From contig JBAIZL010000001.1 of NCBI GenBank assembly GCA_036971475.1, positions 152,181,544-152,245,543 of the forward strand: 64,000 bases of DNA. The letters run 5' to 3'. Numbering within the stretch: position 1 is the first letter of the stretch; each line of letters starts with the position of its first letter. Origin of the DNA: Prosapia bicincta. Lineage: Eukaryota; Arthropoda; Insecta; Hemiptera; Cercopidae. Positions 1-12,325 of this stretch are shown in pieces. Made by a program: the position numbers and the translations under genes. Under the pieces are notes generated by a model. The model saw only the letters and a list, made by a program, of their open reading frames with translations, searched no databases and was not told the origin of the DNA.

Positions 1-2340
1 TGTTTACGTTATAATGGCATTACAGAGTAACATTTAAAATGTGAAAAAAGTAACTTTCCGTATTTTCTGCGGAAAAAAATTGATATTTGTGTTCTACTCT
101 TTAAAACGAGTAATTTTTAAAAATTAAAATTTTAAAAACCGTCATTGAGACTATATTTTTATCTTATTTTTATCTTATTTAACTTATTTTTGTCAAATTA
201 GGCCCAGCGTACTTAACATGTAACAAAAACCTTTGGGTCAATATTTATGGCAAGATAACAAAAAAAAATTGGTCATTACATTAAATTTGTCACAACAAAA
301 TGTTTGTCATGAGTGTCCAGTTATGATCAAACTTAAATGTTTTATTACTGCTGGATAAATAAAATAAGCGCTGTAGATCAATATTTTATACCACCAAGAG
401 TTGAATATATTTTTCTAACTAAGCATGTTTGTTTTACAATACTGAAAATTAAAATAAACACGTGATGGGAGATGTGATTAAAGGATCTTGATAATAATCA
501 GAATATTGAGGAATTCTTTGAATAATTGTTTGAACTTTAGAAACATCATAATATTATTAATTATATTTGGATCTTATTGAGCAAGGCTTATGTATAGTAG
601 GCATAAAACAAATGTTCCTTCAGGTTAGTATCCGGCAATTCCTGGTTAGTAAATAACAACCTTAAAAGCCAAGTCTTTAATCATAAGTAAAATCACAAAA
701 TATAAGGAACTGCATAACCTGGTTCAGTTGATATCTATCCAACTATTCATGTATTGGTAATCAAATTAGTATTTTGCAATAAAAGATTTCAAAATAATTT
801 CAATCAAATTCATTCATGTAATTCAAAAAAAGTTATTTTAATGCACAAAAGTTAAAACAGTAACCTCATATTGTTTTTCTCCCATCAAAACTTTGCCTGA
901 TAAGGTTAACTTTAAATTATTAAATTGGGACTAATTTATTTCAATCGCGGAAGGTTTTAATAGTAGGAAAAGCATAGCGCATAGCCTAAAATGACGAGTT
1001 AGTATATGTAGTTAGAAGAGAAAGGGTGTTTCAAACTCAGTTATTTATCAGTTTGCATACAAATAAATTGTTTGATTGTTTAAACAAACATACATGATAT
1101 CAAATACTGGTCACTAATGTTTAAGCACCGTTTCTAATTGATTTTGTTTTACGAAAGTGTGATTTCTGTTGTGTAATTGAGGAATTGTCTACGTGCCAGG
1201 GTGTCGATAGTGCGCATCAAAATTGGTCTTCCAATATGGCCGCTTTTCTACTTCTAAAAAATACCAGAACTTACTTCCACTTGCTCGTAATTATTAAATT
1301 AACTATTATATAATAAACTTATAACTTTATGGTAATATTTCATTATTTTCTTACGTCGACAGTTTAATTAGATCAAATACAAATTATATATCTCGCTTAT
1401 TTCGTCATAATTTAGCTCATATAGGCGTCGATTTGACCTCGAAAACAAAAAAAGAAATAAACAGTTTCAATTTGTATGGTCAAAACATAAGAGAAATTAA
1501 GTTCAAAATAAGTATTAGCTTTACTTCAAAGTATTAGTTTTACTCTAACTCGAGCAAAAAAATGTATAAATCAATTAATTATGCCGATACAAGGAAACCG
1601 ATATTTTTCAATATCATATTGTTAAACACCTATGTTTTAAGACTGTAATCAATAACTAAAAATAGAAACACAAATTACGTACATTTAGTCAAATGGAAAA
1701 AAATAAAAGTTCACTTACCTATTGTGTCAATAATTATTATTATTATTATTAAATACTTGGTAAATTAATAAAATTTAAGCACAGGAAGTTCTCAATTAAA
1801 ATACATCATTTTTATTTATCTTAGCGTAAGGGCTAATTATTTTAAAATTAAACTCATTATTAAATACAGGATTTCAAAATGTGTATTTACAATATATTGC
1901 TTTAAATATGAAGCATTCAAAACATTTATTTAAGCCTGACCATGCTTTTGAAATGAGACACGTTTTTGCTATTTAGAAATACAAAAACTTATCCATATAT
2001 TTATGTAAAACGCTGTAATTAATAACAAATTTGTTCACACTAACATAATGTACAGTAAATGCAATATAATACAATTTTTATAATGTACCTAATATAACTT
2101 TAATACTTTGAATTTAAATGAGATTAGTATACTAGCCATTTTTAATTTATAGAAGTTGTTTAATATGACATACGTAAATATTACCTACAATCGTTAATGA
2201 AATACTAGTTCTTTATAAAATTTTTAAAAATCAAGAGCAATAAAATAGCAAACTTTCCATAAAAAAAGATATGCTTTCAAAATTAATTTCAATTCCTCCA
2301 TTATTTCTATATCTAGATAGACAGTATTGAATTTTCTTAC
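1..2340 (-). other. Probable intron 1 of the ANP32 gene
   Basis: This AT-rich stretch lies downstream of the donor site of ANP32 exon 1 on the minus strand, so it is inferred to be the start of its first intron. No coding sequence, RNA gene or transposon was recognised. There is a short ATT tract near 1731-1750. A slightly GC-richer patch at 1195-1260 contains a CAATATGGCCGC motif, which could be regulatory but is not supported further. Confidence 0.5.
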
Positions 2341-2388
2341 CTCGTCAGGATTTCTGCCTCTCTTTTCTAAATCTATCCTCTTTTCCAT
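2341..2388 (-). CDS. Anp32: ANP32 (acidic leucine-rich nuclear phosphoprotein 32 / mapmodulin), first coding exon
   Basis: The minus strand encodes 16 residues, MEKRIDLEKRGRNPDE, from an ATG at 2388-2386 and is followed directly by a splice donor (GAG|gtaaga, GT at 2340-2339). ANP32 proteins start with M-E-x-R-I-x-L-E-x-R-x-R-x-P and vertebrate exon 1 breaks at about this point, before the leucine-rich repeats, so length, sequence and splice position all agree. ANP32 proteins are LRR plus acidic-tail nuclear proteins involved in histone binding, phosphatase 2A inhibition and mRNA export. The LRR and acidic exons must lie left of base 1. Only this short exon is visible, so the call rests on 16 residues and a splice site. 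A pseudogene is unlikely because the donor is intact and a GC-richer 5' region precedes the ATG. Confidence 0.75.
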
Positions 2389-2640
2389 TCTGTAACACAA
2401 ACTTCACAACTACTCCGGTAACACGATAACAAACAACGTTGTTTAACACCACCAAACAAGCTTGTCTTCAAAGGGAGAATGACGGTCAAGACAAGTCGCC
2501 TAACCACTGAGCAATGGCGGCTTAGAGGGGTCTACACAATAACACAAGAGCAAAGGCGGGAAATAAAACACATGTCTGGCACTACTTTCGAAGGAACCAA
2601 TGAAAATAACCTTAATGCGACCGCTACGACATCTGTCGAG
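2389..2640 (-). promoter_or_regulatory. ANP32 5'UTR and proximal promoter region
   Basis: The sequence upstream of the ANP32 ATG is clearly less AT-rich than its surroundings. It has an AAGCCGCCATTG motif (YY1-like) near 2511-2522 on the minus strand and a CCAAT motif on the plus strand near 2597. No TATA box can be fixed, so the transcription start is unknown. Calling it a promoter rests on position next to the first coding exon and on base composition. Confidence 0.45.
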
Positions 2641-3534
2641 TAGAGTATGTACTTATTGATCTGAATACTTGTATTCTTGTATTGCCCAAATAGAATACGA
2701 GCCTACATATGATTAAAATATCCAAATTTTTATAATATTTTAAATGTATTTATAATAACAGGTGTATCATGTAAATAACAGATGAATTATGCTATTTGTA
2801 ACTTAAATTCAAAATATAATTAATTTTTGACAGTTATGAATTTAAAACACATCTCAGAGTAAATATTTTAGAAAGTAGTCATTGATTGATGGTAAAATTA
2901 AAAATATCAAAGTATGTTACTACTGGATAAACATGTATAGTTAAAAATAAACATGTAGAAAGTATTAAAAAATTAAATCCTCTATACTTGAGCTTGAATA
3001 ATTTTATAGGAAATAATGTATACAATGAAATATACTTCAATGGCTACATCAGTGTTAATTATGAAAAAATACAATACAATAATACATGTTATATCTTCCA
3101 AAATTTTATAATTAATTTAAAATATAGCCTACTCAATTTATTTTAAAAATTGTATCTAAAATATAGTCTATACTAACAACTAATATAATCATTATATTTA
3201 CATCTCCAAGAATTTTATAGGGTCATACCTTATCAACACACTTGAAATAAAAATTTTACCTCACTTATTTTGATTTTGATAAAAATTGGTACATTGATTG
3301 TTAGAGCTAAGGTTTTAAAAACGCGGAAAAAATTAAACTTACGCTTTTTGTAATGGTCTAGAAACTCTTCTAATTAAGCTAGAGAGCTGGGTGATGTCAT
3401 TTTCAAGCTCATTTAAATAATATATAATAAGCATAGGTTAAAATAAAAGTTAATTTCAAGATACAAATCAAAATCTTATTTATATTTTTCCCAAAAGTAC
3501 ATACACAATATCAAGAGCACAGTGGTACAATATA
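2641..3534. other. AT-rich intergenic stretch, nothing recognised
   Basis: No ORF, RNA gene or repeat with clear boundaries was seen here. Confidence 0.5.
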
Positions 3535-3833
3535 TTACAATAAAAATATTGAAAAGAACCCCAATACCACAAAAATAATCAAAAATAACAAATAAGACAA
3601 GTTACTTAAGATTAAACCCTTATGTACATTAGAAGTTACAAACTAGAATGATGAACCATCATTCTAGTTTGTAACTTCTTGTGTGCTAGATTGTGTTTTG
3701 TAACAAGACCCTCTGATGATGATGACATGGTCATCGAAATGTACATAAGAGTTTAATCTTAAGTAACTTGTCTTATTTGTTATTTTTGATTATTTTTGTG
3801 GTATTGGGGTTCTTTTCAATATTTTTATTGTAA
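3535..3833. repeat. Foldback repeat with 96-bp arms and a second nested hairpin
   Basis: Positions 3535-3630 are the near-perfect reverse complement of 3738-3833. The spacer contains a further hairpin (3631-3653 against 3657-3679). The right arm begins inside a hammerhead-like module (3711-3750), and the left arm is cut at the same internal point. It resembles a PLE terminal repeat captured in a snap-back form. Confidence 0.8.
3711..3750 (+). ncRNA. Hammerhead-ribozyme-like module (CTGATGA class)
   Basis: CTGATGA at 3713-3719, one extra T, stem II GATGAC/GTCATC closed by a 3-nt loop (3721-3735), GAA (3736-3738), self-complementary stem III ATGTACAT (3739-3746), then H = A. Stem I is only 2 bp here. 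The truncated left-arm copy of the foldback keeps AGGGT, which would pair with the ACCCT preceding the core, so the original stem I was probably 5 bp. Confidence 0.45.
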
Positions 3834-4129
3834 AAGTACATAGTTTAAAATTTTTTAAAAAATATTATATGTACTTAGCATATTTATAGACATCTTGATA
3901 AAATATAAACATGGGATGGTGGTGGGATCAGTGTTAAAGGAATATATTACTGAAGCTTGTTTTTCACAAATACCTTGTTTTGAATGACCACATAATCAAC
4001 TAAACATCGGTTTTATAACTATATTAAAACAAAGAATTTTAATGGAAGAAAATACATAATACCTTTAAGAAATAAACACTATAAAGTACATTTTTCATAA
4101 TTATTTTTGTTGAATCTAAAAATTAATTA

Positions 4130-5340
4130 ATAGATGCCCAATCATTTTCTTTACAGATAAATGGTGGTTTTGGGCTAGATAGCTATGTACACAAAGAATT
4201 AACACTAACTTGAATAAAAAATGCCATGTCCCATTTAAGAAGATTTTTTTGTAAGCGTTGCATTTATTGTTTATATTTTTTAAAAGTCATTTGGGCTTGT
4301 TCACCATCATTTTTGCAAAAAACGTATGTTCTTCCTGTCAGAGTTACAGAGTCTACATTTATGAGAATGTTCATAATCGAGACCCACGGCCCACATTACA
4401 TCTGGACGTCTAGTGTAAGAAAATAATTTGGCTGGCCGACATGGATGAAGACAAGTTACTTTGATTTCATCTAGTTCTTCATTTTTTCCTAAAATATAGC
4501 TAAGCCACTAGTTCCTGTCATACACAGCAGTGACATAGCCTGAAATTTCATCCATCTTAAGTTAATCAGGTGATTTAGTTACTTTCCTTTCTAACTCATA
4601 TAAGCATGAAACTAATGTGTTCCTCAGATCGCCAATGCTTCTTTTCGGAAGCAATGTAGTCTTTCTGTGGGGAGTAAGCAAAATCTACTTTTGGAATGTT
4701 TTCCACGGCCCATTCAAAAAATCACTTTGAGCTTGGATCTGATTTACGTATTGCCTTTGTAAACTAGTACGAGCTGCCAGTCTCTTAACACCTCCCTCCT
4801 ACTCCATCACAAGGCCCTTTTCTATGGGCTGTGGCTGGAAAATGTCATTCAGCTTTTATGCTGAATCTTCCTCATAAAGGCAAATGTTTAAGATGCTTTT
4901 CTTATTTTTATAATAAGCAACAGAACCATCAGAAAAATAACACATTTTTTTGGAGCGGTTTGAAATTTGTCTTTTAGGTAAGAAATGAGCTTCTTTCGAA
5001 ATGTGTAAACAGCAACTGTATTGTGGTGTTAGCAATCAAAAAAAAATGACAAAGCAGCTCACATAATTGGCTTTGTTGGTCTTCCTATAATATATTATAA
5101 AAAGATAGTTAGTTATCTGCTGGCTTGTCCAGTGGTAACTCTAAACTACATCCTGTAGAACTACACTGTAATTTTCAGAAAAATCACAAGGTACAAAAAA
5201 TTCCAACTCAACTCATTGAGGGATTCTTTCAAGTTGTTAAGAAATGTTTCTTGCTGCTTTGCAATAAAATCATGACGGACCAAAGAGGACATCTTGGTGT
5301 AGAATAAATTTATAAATTCTTCCGAGGACCTTTCCTTAAC
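4130..5340 (-). pseudogene. Decayed transposon-derived DDE-like gene (arthropod repeat family)
   Basis: On the minus strand, short blocks in shifting frames translate to CDFSENYSVVLQD, HHNTVAVYTFRKKLIS, YFSDGSVAYYKNKKSI and, with one TGA in place of Trp, AE*HFPATAHRKGPCDGVGG. These blocks, in this order, match from memory a widespread uncharacterised arthropod protein family thought to come from a DNA transposon (the SDGS and CDG motifs would carry acidic residues). The gene is riddled with stops and frameshifts and cannot be functional. The superfamily is not certain. There are no clear terminal repeats, so the element boundaries are unknown. Confidence 0.6.
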
Positions 5341-5667
5341 CCAGAAGAATTTTTATCCTTATTGTTTTTAATACTAGAAGGCTCTGTATATTTCTGCTTG
5401 ATAAAGTGTTTTCTATATTGATTACAAATAACAGAGCCACAAGATATTTGTGGAAATGATTCTAGCATCTACGCTGTCCCATTCCTCAGTTTTTTTCTAT
5501 CTAACAAAATAATCTAATTTCTGTAGTGGATTACAACACTGCACCCTGACAGTACTACACTTGTTACTAGGTTTCATATTGGTTCAAAAGTATCCTGGGA
5601 AAAAAAACTTACAAACTAAGTTTTGAATCACTGACCAAAAATTAGCAGTAAAAACACCAAAACCAAT
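5341..5667. other. Unannotated stretch
   Basis: This is AT-rich sequence between the decayed DDE-like gene and the foldback; nothing was recognised. Confidence 0.4.
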
Positions 5668-5831
5668 ATACTGTATATACACACAATTAAATGACACTTT
5701 CATAAAAAATAATTTTTATTTTATTCATACATTGAAGCTTTTCGATGATTGGCTGTATCAGCATTATCAAAATTTTCAAAGCACCTTATAGTTCTATGAC
5801 TACATCTGGACCTGGTTGATAATGCTGATAC

Positions 5832-5876
5832 CAGGCGCGTATCCAGCGACTTGCTTTGGGGGGGGGCGATCGATGC

Positions 5877-5922
<46 letters not shown>

Positions 5923-6481
5923 GTGTGTGTGTGTGTGTGCATGCGCGTGCATGTATGTAAAAACATAGAACAGAAAAAGTTCTTTCTACGCTTGCGTTAG
6001 TAATCAGTAACATGATAAAGATTAGTAGCAAATTAGACTTTTAATAAATAATTATTCCAGTTTCGATAACACTTATGGCTAGAGAATATTATTAATTTCT
6101 TAATAAGCTATTATTATAAAAATGGTTTATTAATTAATATAAGTAGTTATTCTTCCAACACGAACAATTCCGGAGTCAACTGCGAATATTACGCTTGCAA
6201 AATTACGTATTGAAAATCATATGTTCGAGACTAAGCTTCATTAGCGCTATCTGTTGTTAAAACGTTTAGACGTTTACGAGGGTATGCCGAGGGAACGTGT
6301 CACATTTTCAAATTAAAATTTTATTTTTTATTTACAATAAAAGACGAATTAACTTGAGTAAAAGTCTAATTTAATAGAAAGTCCTAATTTAATAATATAT
6401 TGTTGATTTTTAACCCAAAGTTCTTGAGGGTTGGGGAGGGGGTGATCGCCCCTTTGCCCCCCTCCCTTGGATACGCGCCTG
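5832..6481. mobile_element. Non-autonomous DNA transposon with CAGGCGCGTATCC termini
   Basis: The left end CAGGCGCGTATCCAG and the right end TTGGATACGCGCCTG are inverted repeats. G-rich and C-rich runs follow just inside the ends. The flank TGATAC is duplicated (5826-5831 and 6482-6487), a 6-bp target duplication rather than the 8 bp usual for hAT. No transposase ORF is present; the interior holds a (TA)n/(GT)n microsatellite and AT-rich DNA. Confidence 0.65.
5880..5939. repeat. (TA)n followed by (TG)n microsatellite
   Basis: This compound dinucleotide tract lies inside the TIR element. Reading frames across it are not genes. Confidence 0.95.
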
Positions 6482-6599
6482 TGATACTGCCAATCGACAA
6501 AAAGCTTCATGTATGAAAAAAAAATAAAATAAAAATTCTTGTTTATGAAAGTGTCATTTAATTGTGTATATATAAAACAAAAAGAAGAAATTCATCCAA

Positions 6600-6601
<2 letters not shown>

Positions 6602-6676
<75 letters not shown>
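6602..6676. repeat. (TA)n microsatellite
   Basis: Uninterrupted TA dinucleotides lie immediately beyond the foldback arm. Confidence 0.95.
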
Positions 6677-6682
<6 letters not shown>

Positions 6683-7439
6683 TTATACACACTGTATATA
6701 TAAAATATGTTTATGTAAAAATATCAGTACTACTTCACATCATGGAACTAAATACTTAAGAACTTAAAAAACAGATCCTCTCAACATGAGGTCTAGTCTC
6801 TGAATGATTGCACAGACATCTATACCTGGCTGAAGAAAGACTGATGTTTGTTTCAACTTGCTCAAGGACACAGACAAGTACCAACTTGCTTTTCAAGCCT
6901 GCAGTTTATATTGTGCCAAGATGTTTATAAATATGCTAAGTATTTATGGAAATTTTTGAAAATTTTCAATTATGTTTTTTTTGGACAAAATTAGAAATAC
7001 AATTTTGATTTGTATCTTGAAAAAACTTTTATTACAACCTATGACTTATTATATATCATTGAAAAAAGCTTGAAAAATGACACCACTGTCAGCCCTCTAG
7101 CTCAAATAGGAGAGCATCTAGACCATTTTAAAAAATGTACATTTATGGTTTTTTCAGCGTTTTTTTAAAACTTTACATAGCCATATTTCAAAAACCATTG
7201 AAGATAAAAATTAGAAATCTTGTATTTTTGTTGAATGGAATGAGTATATATAGAACCTTTTGGATCTTATGAACATTATACCATTTGTTATGCAATGGCT
7301 GTCAGGAAAGAGGATAGGTAGAGAAATATATTTCTTACATAAGGCTAATGAAACAAAATTTTAAACTGTCAGGTCCTTAGAATTTTGCACCATTATAACC
7401 AATTCAATTAGATGTTTTACATTTAATATAATGACTGAT
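6677..7439. other. AT-rich stretch, nothing recognised
   Basis: No coding or repeat boundary is supported here. Confidence 0.4.
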
Positions 7440-7740
7440 GATTTGCTAAACATTTAATTAAATTAAACAATTTAGCATTCGTTTATGACTTTTGAACTTT
7501 AAATTTTGTAAAAACTTACTGAGACAGAACGATTTCGATCGCTACGTGGCGATCTTCATCAGTATCTGTTAAATGTTACAGTGATTAATAAGTTTCACCG
7601 AGCGCAATGGCGCAATTCAAAAATCTAATTAAACTTTTGAATTTTGTAGTCCGTTATGTTTGATGAAACTTAATTATCACTTTTACATTAGTTTATAACT
7701 ATCCTAACTTTAAATTTTGTAAAATAGTAAAATTTAAATA
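7440..7740 (-). mobile_element. PLE-A terminal-repeat remnant
   Basis: It shares diverged blocks with the sequences at 17275-17331, 21598-21700 and 24600-24680 (for example TTTATGACT...CGAACTTTAAATTT and GAATTTTGTAGTCC). It carries the family's hammerhead-like module at 7523-7566. No PLE coding sequence is retained. Confidence 0.6.
7523..7566 (-). ncRNA. Hammerhead-ribozyme-like module (PLE-A)
   Basis: On the minus strand: stem I GATA/TGTC (one wobble), core CTGATGA (7562-7556), extra A, stem II GATCGC/GCGATC, GAA, stem III ATCGTT (one change from the palindrome AACGTT), H = C. The stem II extension relative to other PLE-A copies remains paired. Confidence 0.5.
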
Positions 7741-10700
7741 GTAATAATTAAATCTATGGTATGCCCTGACAATAAAACCATTACTCACTAATATTTTTCA
7801 TCAGATGCATTTCACACTAGGTCAGTGCATTTTAATAATTTAAAAAATCCCAGGGTGTAAAACAAAAAAAAACTGCAAGATATAATTGAAGTAAAATTAT
7901 TAAAAAAACGTGTGAGACAACATTTCTATTGTGTCTTACCTATGTTTAGTAGGTTAAACATACTAAAAGCACTCCACGCTCAGCACATGCTGCAAACGTT
8001 ATTCAAGGCCTAATAGTCAACTGATAACACAGAGTCTCTTATCAGTTGTTACTCTTGACAAATTATAGCAAATTTGCTACCCTTTCCCACAATATTAAAA
8101 ATGACAATGACTATCAATCAGGAATAGGATAGTTGGAACATTTGATCTAACAGGCGTATGCAAGACTGATTCGACAGTTGTTCCTAATTCATTCAAGATC
8201 AATATAAAGGCAAACACCGGAACATAATCAGTACAATGTTCCATTCGCACAACTGCTGTGAAGGACTCAACAATCGTAGAGGTTAAGTCAGCCCCGCATT
8301 TAGACAGTCCTCATGTGCAACTCTGCGCAGTTAGGAGTTTATCCTATTCCGATATTCAAGGGTTTGTTTGTTAAAACAGCCTGGCAGAACTGTTTTTTTT
8401 TTTTTTTGTTAACACCTTGCAAAAAGGACAATCTGGTATATGTTCACATGCTCCTAGATCGTTGCCAGGATTTTTCTTTAGAGGGTTAAGGGTGAATTTA
8501 AAATTATTCAAAATAACATAAGATCGGAGACAGCATTTGGAATTTACTTACGTGACAGCTCAACCGCCTTGTGATCCTTACTCCTCGTTTGTATTTAAAA
8601 GTTATTTATATTAAATACAAATTTTGTAGTTTCATTTCAAATTTTCAGGAGAATTTAAAAAAATCTAAAGATAGTTCGTATTCTAAAAAAATATCGATTG
8701 GCACTTGGAATTGAAGGTAGCTGCGAGGTTGGACAATCCAGAGCGTCTTCATCTTTGTGAACAGAACGTTTCGTGAAATGGTCAAAGTAAGTTTACCATA
8801 TACTGTATCATAATAAATCGTAAGGTTTATAGAAATTGTATTCGTTTGAAAAGTGAAACTGTAACAACCCTTCGAAAGAGCCTATATCTTTGTCTCTATT
8901 CTTTATTTTTATAAAGAATAGGAGTTACTTCCGACTCCTTGTTTGGTCTTGATAACATATTGTTCTAATAAACAAAAACTTTAGAGTTTTATGTGTTTAA
9001 AAATAAATTGGTTAATACATACAATAAGGGTTATGGATACTAGAATATATTATTAATATCAAACAACTTATTTAATAAAAGTATTTATTCACTGTGTAAA
9101 TAATTTAGGCATATACAAAATTAATAACAATAACTGACACATTTTAAATTGTAAGAGGAAATGAATTTTTCTATTCATGTCTTTTTGTATTTAACGATCA
9201 TGAACAGGAGCGATGGCACATACATTACTTAGCCGAATTGTCAAAGGGATCTTCAAAGCCAGTATATATTGTCGCTAGTCGGGTAATGGCTGTAGATACA
9301 AACTTTGCGTTATATACAATTTATATACTCCAACACGGAATGTCAGCTGTCAGGAAAAGGCAACATTTTTTCTGAAAAAGTTTTAGGCCAGCATAAGTTT
9401 CAGTTAGACAATGTGTTTGTTGGCCACATTCTGATTAGCTCACAGTGTAATGTGCACAAATCACAGATCATGATGGCAAGCGAGTTAGCGCCACTTAATG
9501 TCGATACATTCTTCAAGGGATGCCCTTTACTTTCACTTAGAAGTCCACCTGAAATGTATCTTTTCGTGCAGTGCGACTATTCAGCAACAATCCAATAGCT
9601 CACTTCTCTAACTAATGGAGGAATCCTTGTTAGGTTAGAAGATATATCCAGCACTAACGTTTACTCCAGGGACCCAGTTCTAGTAAAGCAACTTATCTTG
9701 TCTGAAGTGTTTAGGATTAATATTTAAATAGGTTTTGGAGATTTTAAAGCATATCGACAAACGTAGTTTGGGGTTTAATGAAGTATTTCACTTTTGTAAA
9801 TGTTTGAAGGTAAACAGTACATTTTAGACTTCTATCGCTTTTCTAAGATGTAAGACTTATGGTGAATGTGACGATTACGTCAAGGACTTAGAAGTCCTCA
9901 GGATCAGGATATGGGAGGATATGGGAATATCCCTCATGTGTAAAGGTTTGCAATGTTGGGGTTGTAGAAAGGGGGCATGGAACTTCAAGAACCCTTGTTA
10001 AAAAAATAATAAAGAAGTTGTAAAGCAGAGTTTGATGCTCCCCGAAGGGACTGTGCGAAGTGAAGGAGTTTCGGAAGTTTACTCCATAGAACGATTATAA
10101 GTTTTCTTTTTATTCTTGAGCTTTGGTAGAGGTAAGGAGGGCATTCCCCAACATTCTGGATAGGTGTATTATTTTTTTATAATCAAAAGCTGACAATGAA
10201 CTCATTAAAATACTACACAAATATTAATACTACTGACAAGAAATATACTTGGCAGTGGCAGCTGCTATTTTGATCGTATGCGAGTTATTTTCTAAATGTG
10301 ACTGTAAGTTCAATGAAAAAAATGAATTTTATTTTAATCTTACAAGTCATGATATTCAAAATGAAATTTTAAGAATTGTTTCGAACAAAGTATGATACTC
10401 AATGTTATTTTTCTCATAGAAACAAAATCAGGCTTATTATTTGGACTTATAACTTTGCAAATTTCAACAAAAAAATTTAATTTTAAAATTTATAAAGCTA
10501 TAGCCTAAGTCTAAAAGTCCTCGATTTACGTTCTTTGAGAAACATATGGTTGAATACCAAACCCTAACTTACCAATAAAAAAACATAGTTTAAAACATGT
10601 ACCTTATAATGTACGTAATGTCTCAATGTCAACAAGCATTTAAAAGTTCTCTATTTATGGAGGGAGTACCCCTGACCCCTTAAATACCCCCAGGGTAATC

Positions 10701-11600
10701 TTGTGGCCCCCAATACAAAACTTGTAACTCCACCCATCTTCTTGAGTAGAACAATACATTATTTGAAATTAACCTTTTTTGTAATATGTTTCATATTAAT
10801 TTTAAACTGAGCCAAATCAGATAATCTCTTTTGACAATATAGATTTTTCTTACAAAAGATTTCCTGACTGACTGACTGATTCATAATTAACGCACAGCCT
10901 AAACTATAATAAATAATTGAATTTCAAGGGAATCTATGGGTAATGTAGAAACGTGTTAAGAAAGGATTTTTCATAATTTTAATTTCAAGGTATTTATTTT
11001 ATTTTGATTTTTTTTAATAACAAATTTTAAAATAAACCTGTCATTAAATCAAATGTTTATGTGTTGGCGCCGGATTTACAGGTTGGATCTGCAAATATCA
11101 ACTTGCACAAACTGAGAGAAAGCAGCCGAGTATCAGAAAAATAATCTTTATAATATAGACACCAGACGTACACGCAGGAATTTTCCTTGGGGGGAGGGAG
11201 AGGGTAATATGTACCGCTCCCACCCACCATAAACTTAGCTCCTGCATTCACAGCCTATCTAATCTAATCTGGTATCATGGGAATCAGCTCCTGTCTGTTT
11301 TGTTTGTTGTCATTATCTGAGAACGACGGCACGAGCTTAATCTGTGAAAATATTACGTGGGTTGTTTGTAAGTGTACAATGAACTAAGAAGTTTTATTTC
11401 CTTTATTTCTTAGAAAAAGCTTTGTGGGATAAGCTTTCGCCCCCTTTGGTGCATTATTGTTATATATTGATATATATTATAAATTTAAAACTTTGTTCAG
11501 TTACATACATCAATGTAAAACTTGTTTAAACCTTAATATCAGAAAACATAAACCTGTGATTCCATATTCTACTCACTAGCAAGCTAGTTTTCAATGGATA
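7741..11600. other. Unannotated intergenic DNA
   Basis: No gene was recognised. A 97-codon open frame at 9305-9598 (+) begins with TTG, has no recognisable domain and no splice support, so it is not called. A short block at 10860-10910 resembles one at 49677-49725, suggesting a dispersed repeat. The rest shows AT-rich sequence and homopolymers only. Confidence 0.4.
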
Positions 11601-12048
11601 TTAGGGATGGTCGATATTTTCTGTCACGGTGACTTGTGACTGACATTCGTTTGTCGCTAAAGGTACCAGTGACAAAATACCACAGCTGTCAATGGTTGAT
11701 TTGTCGCTGTCACTGGCTCTATTCATTTACTTCGTGTGGGGGCGGTCGATTTGTGTCAGGTTCCACGACAGTGACAGTGTTGTGTACAGTAGACGCTATT
11801 TCACACTCGATAGTTTGTTCTTAATTTCGTAGGAGTTTAATTTTAAATAGAATGAGCCTTCCAAAAAAAAGCGAGGTGTGAAATCATCTGAGCAGTATGG
11901 CTGGTGCCTGCCTGTTATTGGCCTATACAGAGCGGCTCAGTATCGCTTGCCTCCGGGACTAAAGTCACCGGCAGAAGTCACTGATCCAAGCCTGGTGCTG
12001 TCACTAAAATCACCGATCCGTTAAAGTCTCTGGACGAACCATCCCTAA
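11601..12048. mobile_element. Small element with TTAGGGATGGT termini
   Basis: The left end TTAGGGATGGTCGA and the right end GAACCATCCCTAA are inverted. The interior is GC-richer and full of GTGAC/GTCAC words. No clear target duplication and no transposase were seen, so it is a MITE-like candidate only. Confidence 0.5.
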
Positions 12049-12325
12049 CAGAGATGCTGGTTTTCATTTAAAATGAGTTTACGGTAAAATGCAGCTGTTA
12101 ATAAATATACGAATATCAGCTAACATTTCCATGTGCGTGACGTCATTTAAGTAACGGCAGGATATTAAGGAAATAAACTTAGGAAGAGCGCACAAATGGA
12201 CTAGGTGAAATTTTATACACCGGCACTTGGCTCTTAGGTAGAAATTGTGTATTAGTCATCTATAAAACATCAGGTATTGTCGTCTGCTTCATCAGGGCCA
12301 TCAATCGTGGCCTATAGGTAAAATC

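Larger units (their letters stand above)
5668..6576. repeat. Foldback repeat (about 95-bp arms) interrupted by a TIR element
   Basis: 5668-5767 is the approximate reverse complement of 6484-6576. Each arm contains AAGCTT and a TATCAG/CTGATA motif, which makes it look like a decayed PLE end related to the 19.6-kb and 44.0-kb modules. A TIR element (5832-6481) is inserted in it. Confidence 0.65.

Noticed and set aside
1195..1260. Second promoter with a YY1-like motif
   Set aside because: A single short motif in a probable intron with no exon nearby is not enough.
9305..9598. 97-codon open frame as a gene
   Set aside because: It starts at TTG, has no domain I can recognise and no splice signals in support. 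A weak resemblance to a BTB domain was not convincing.
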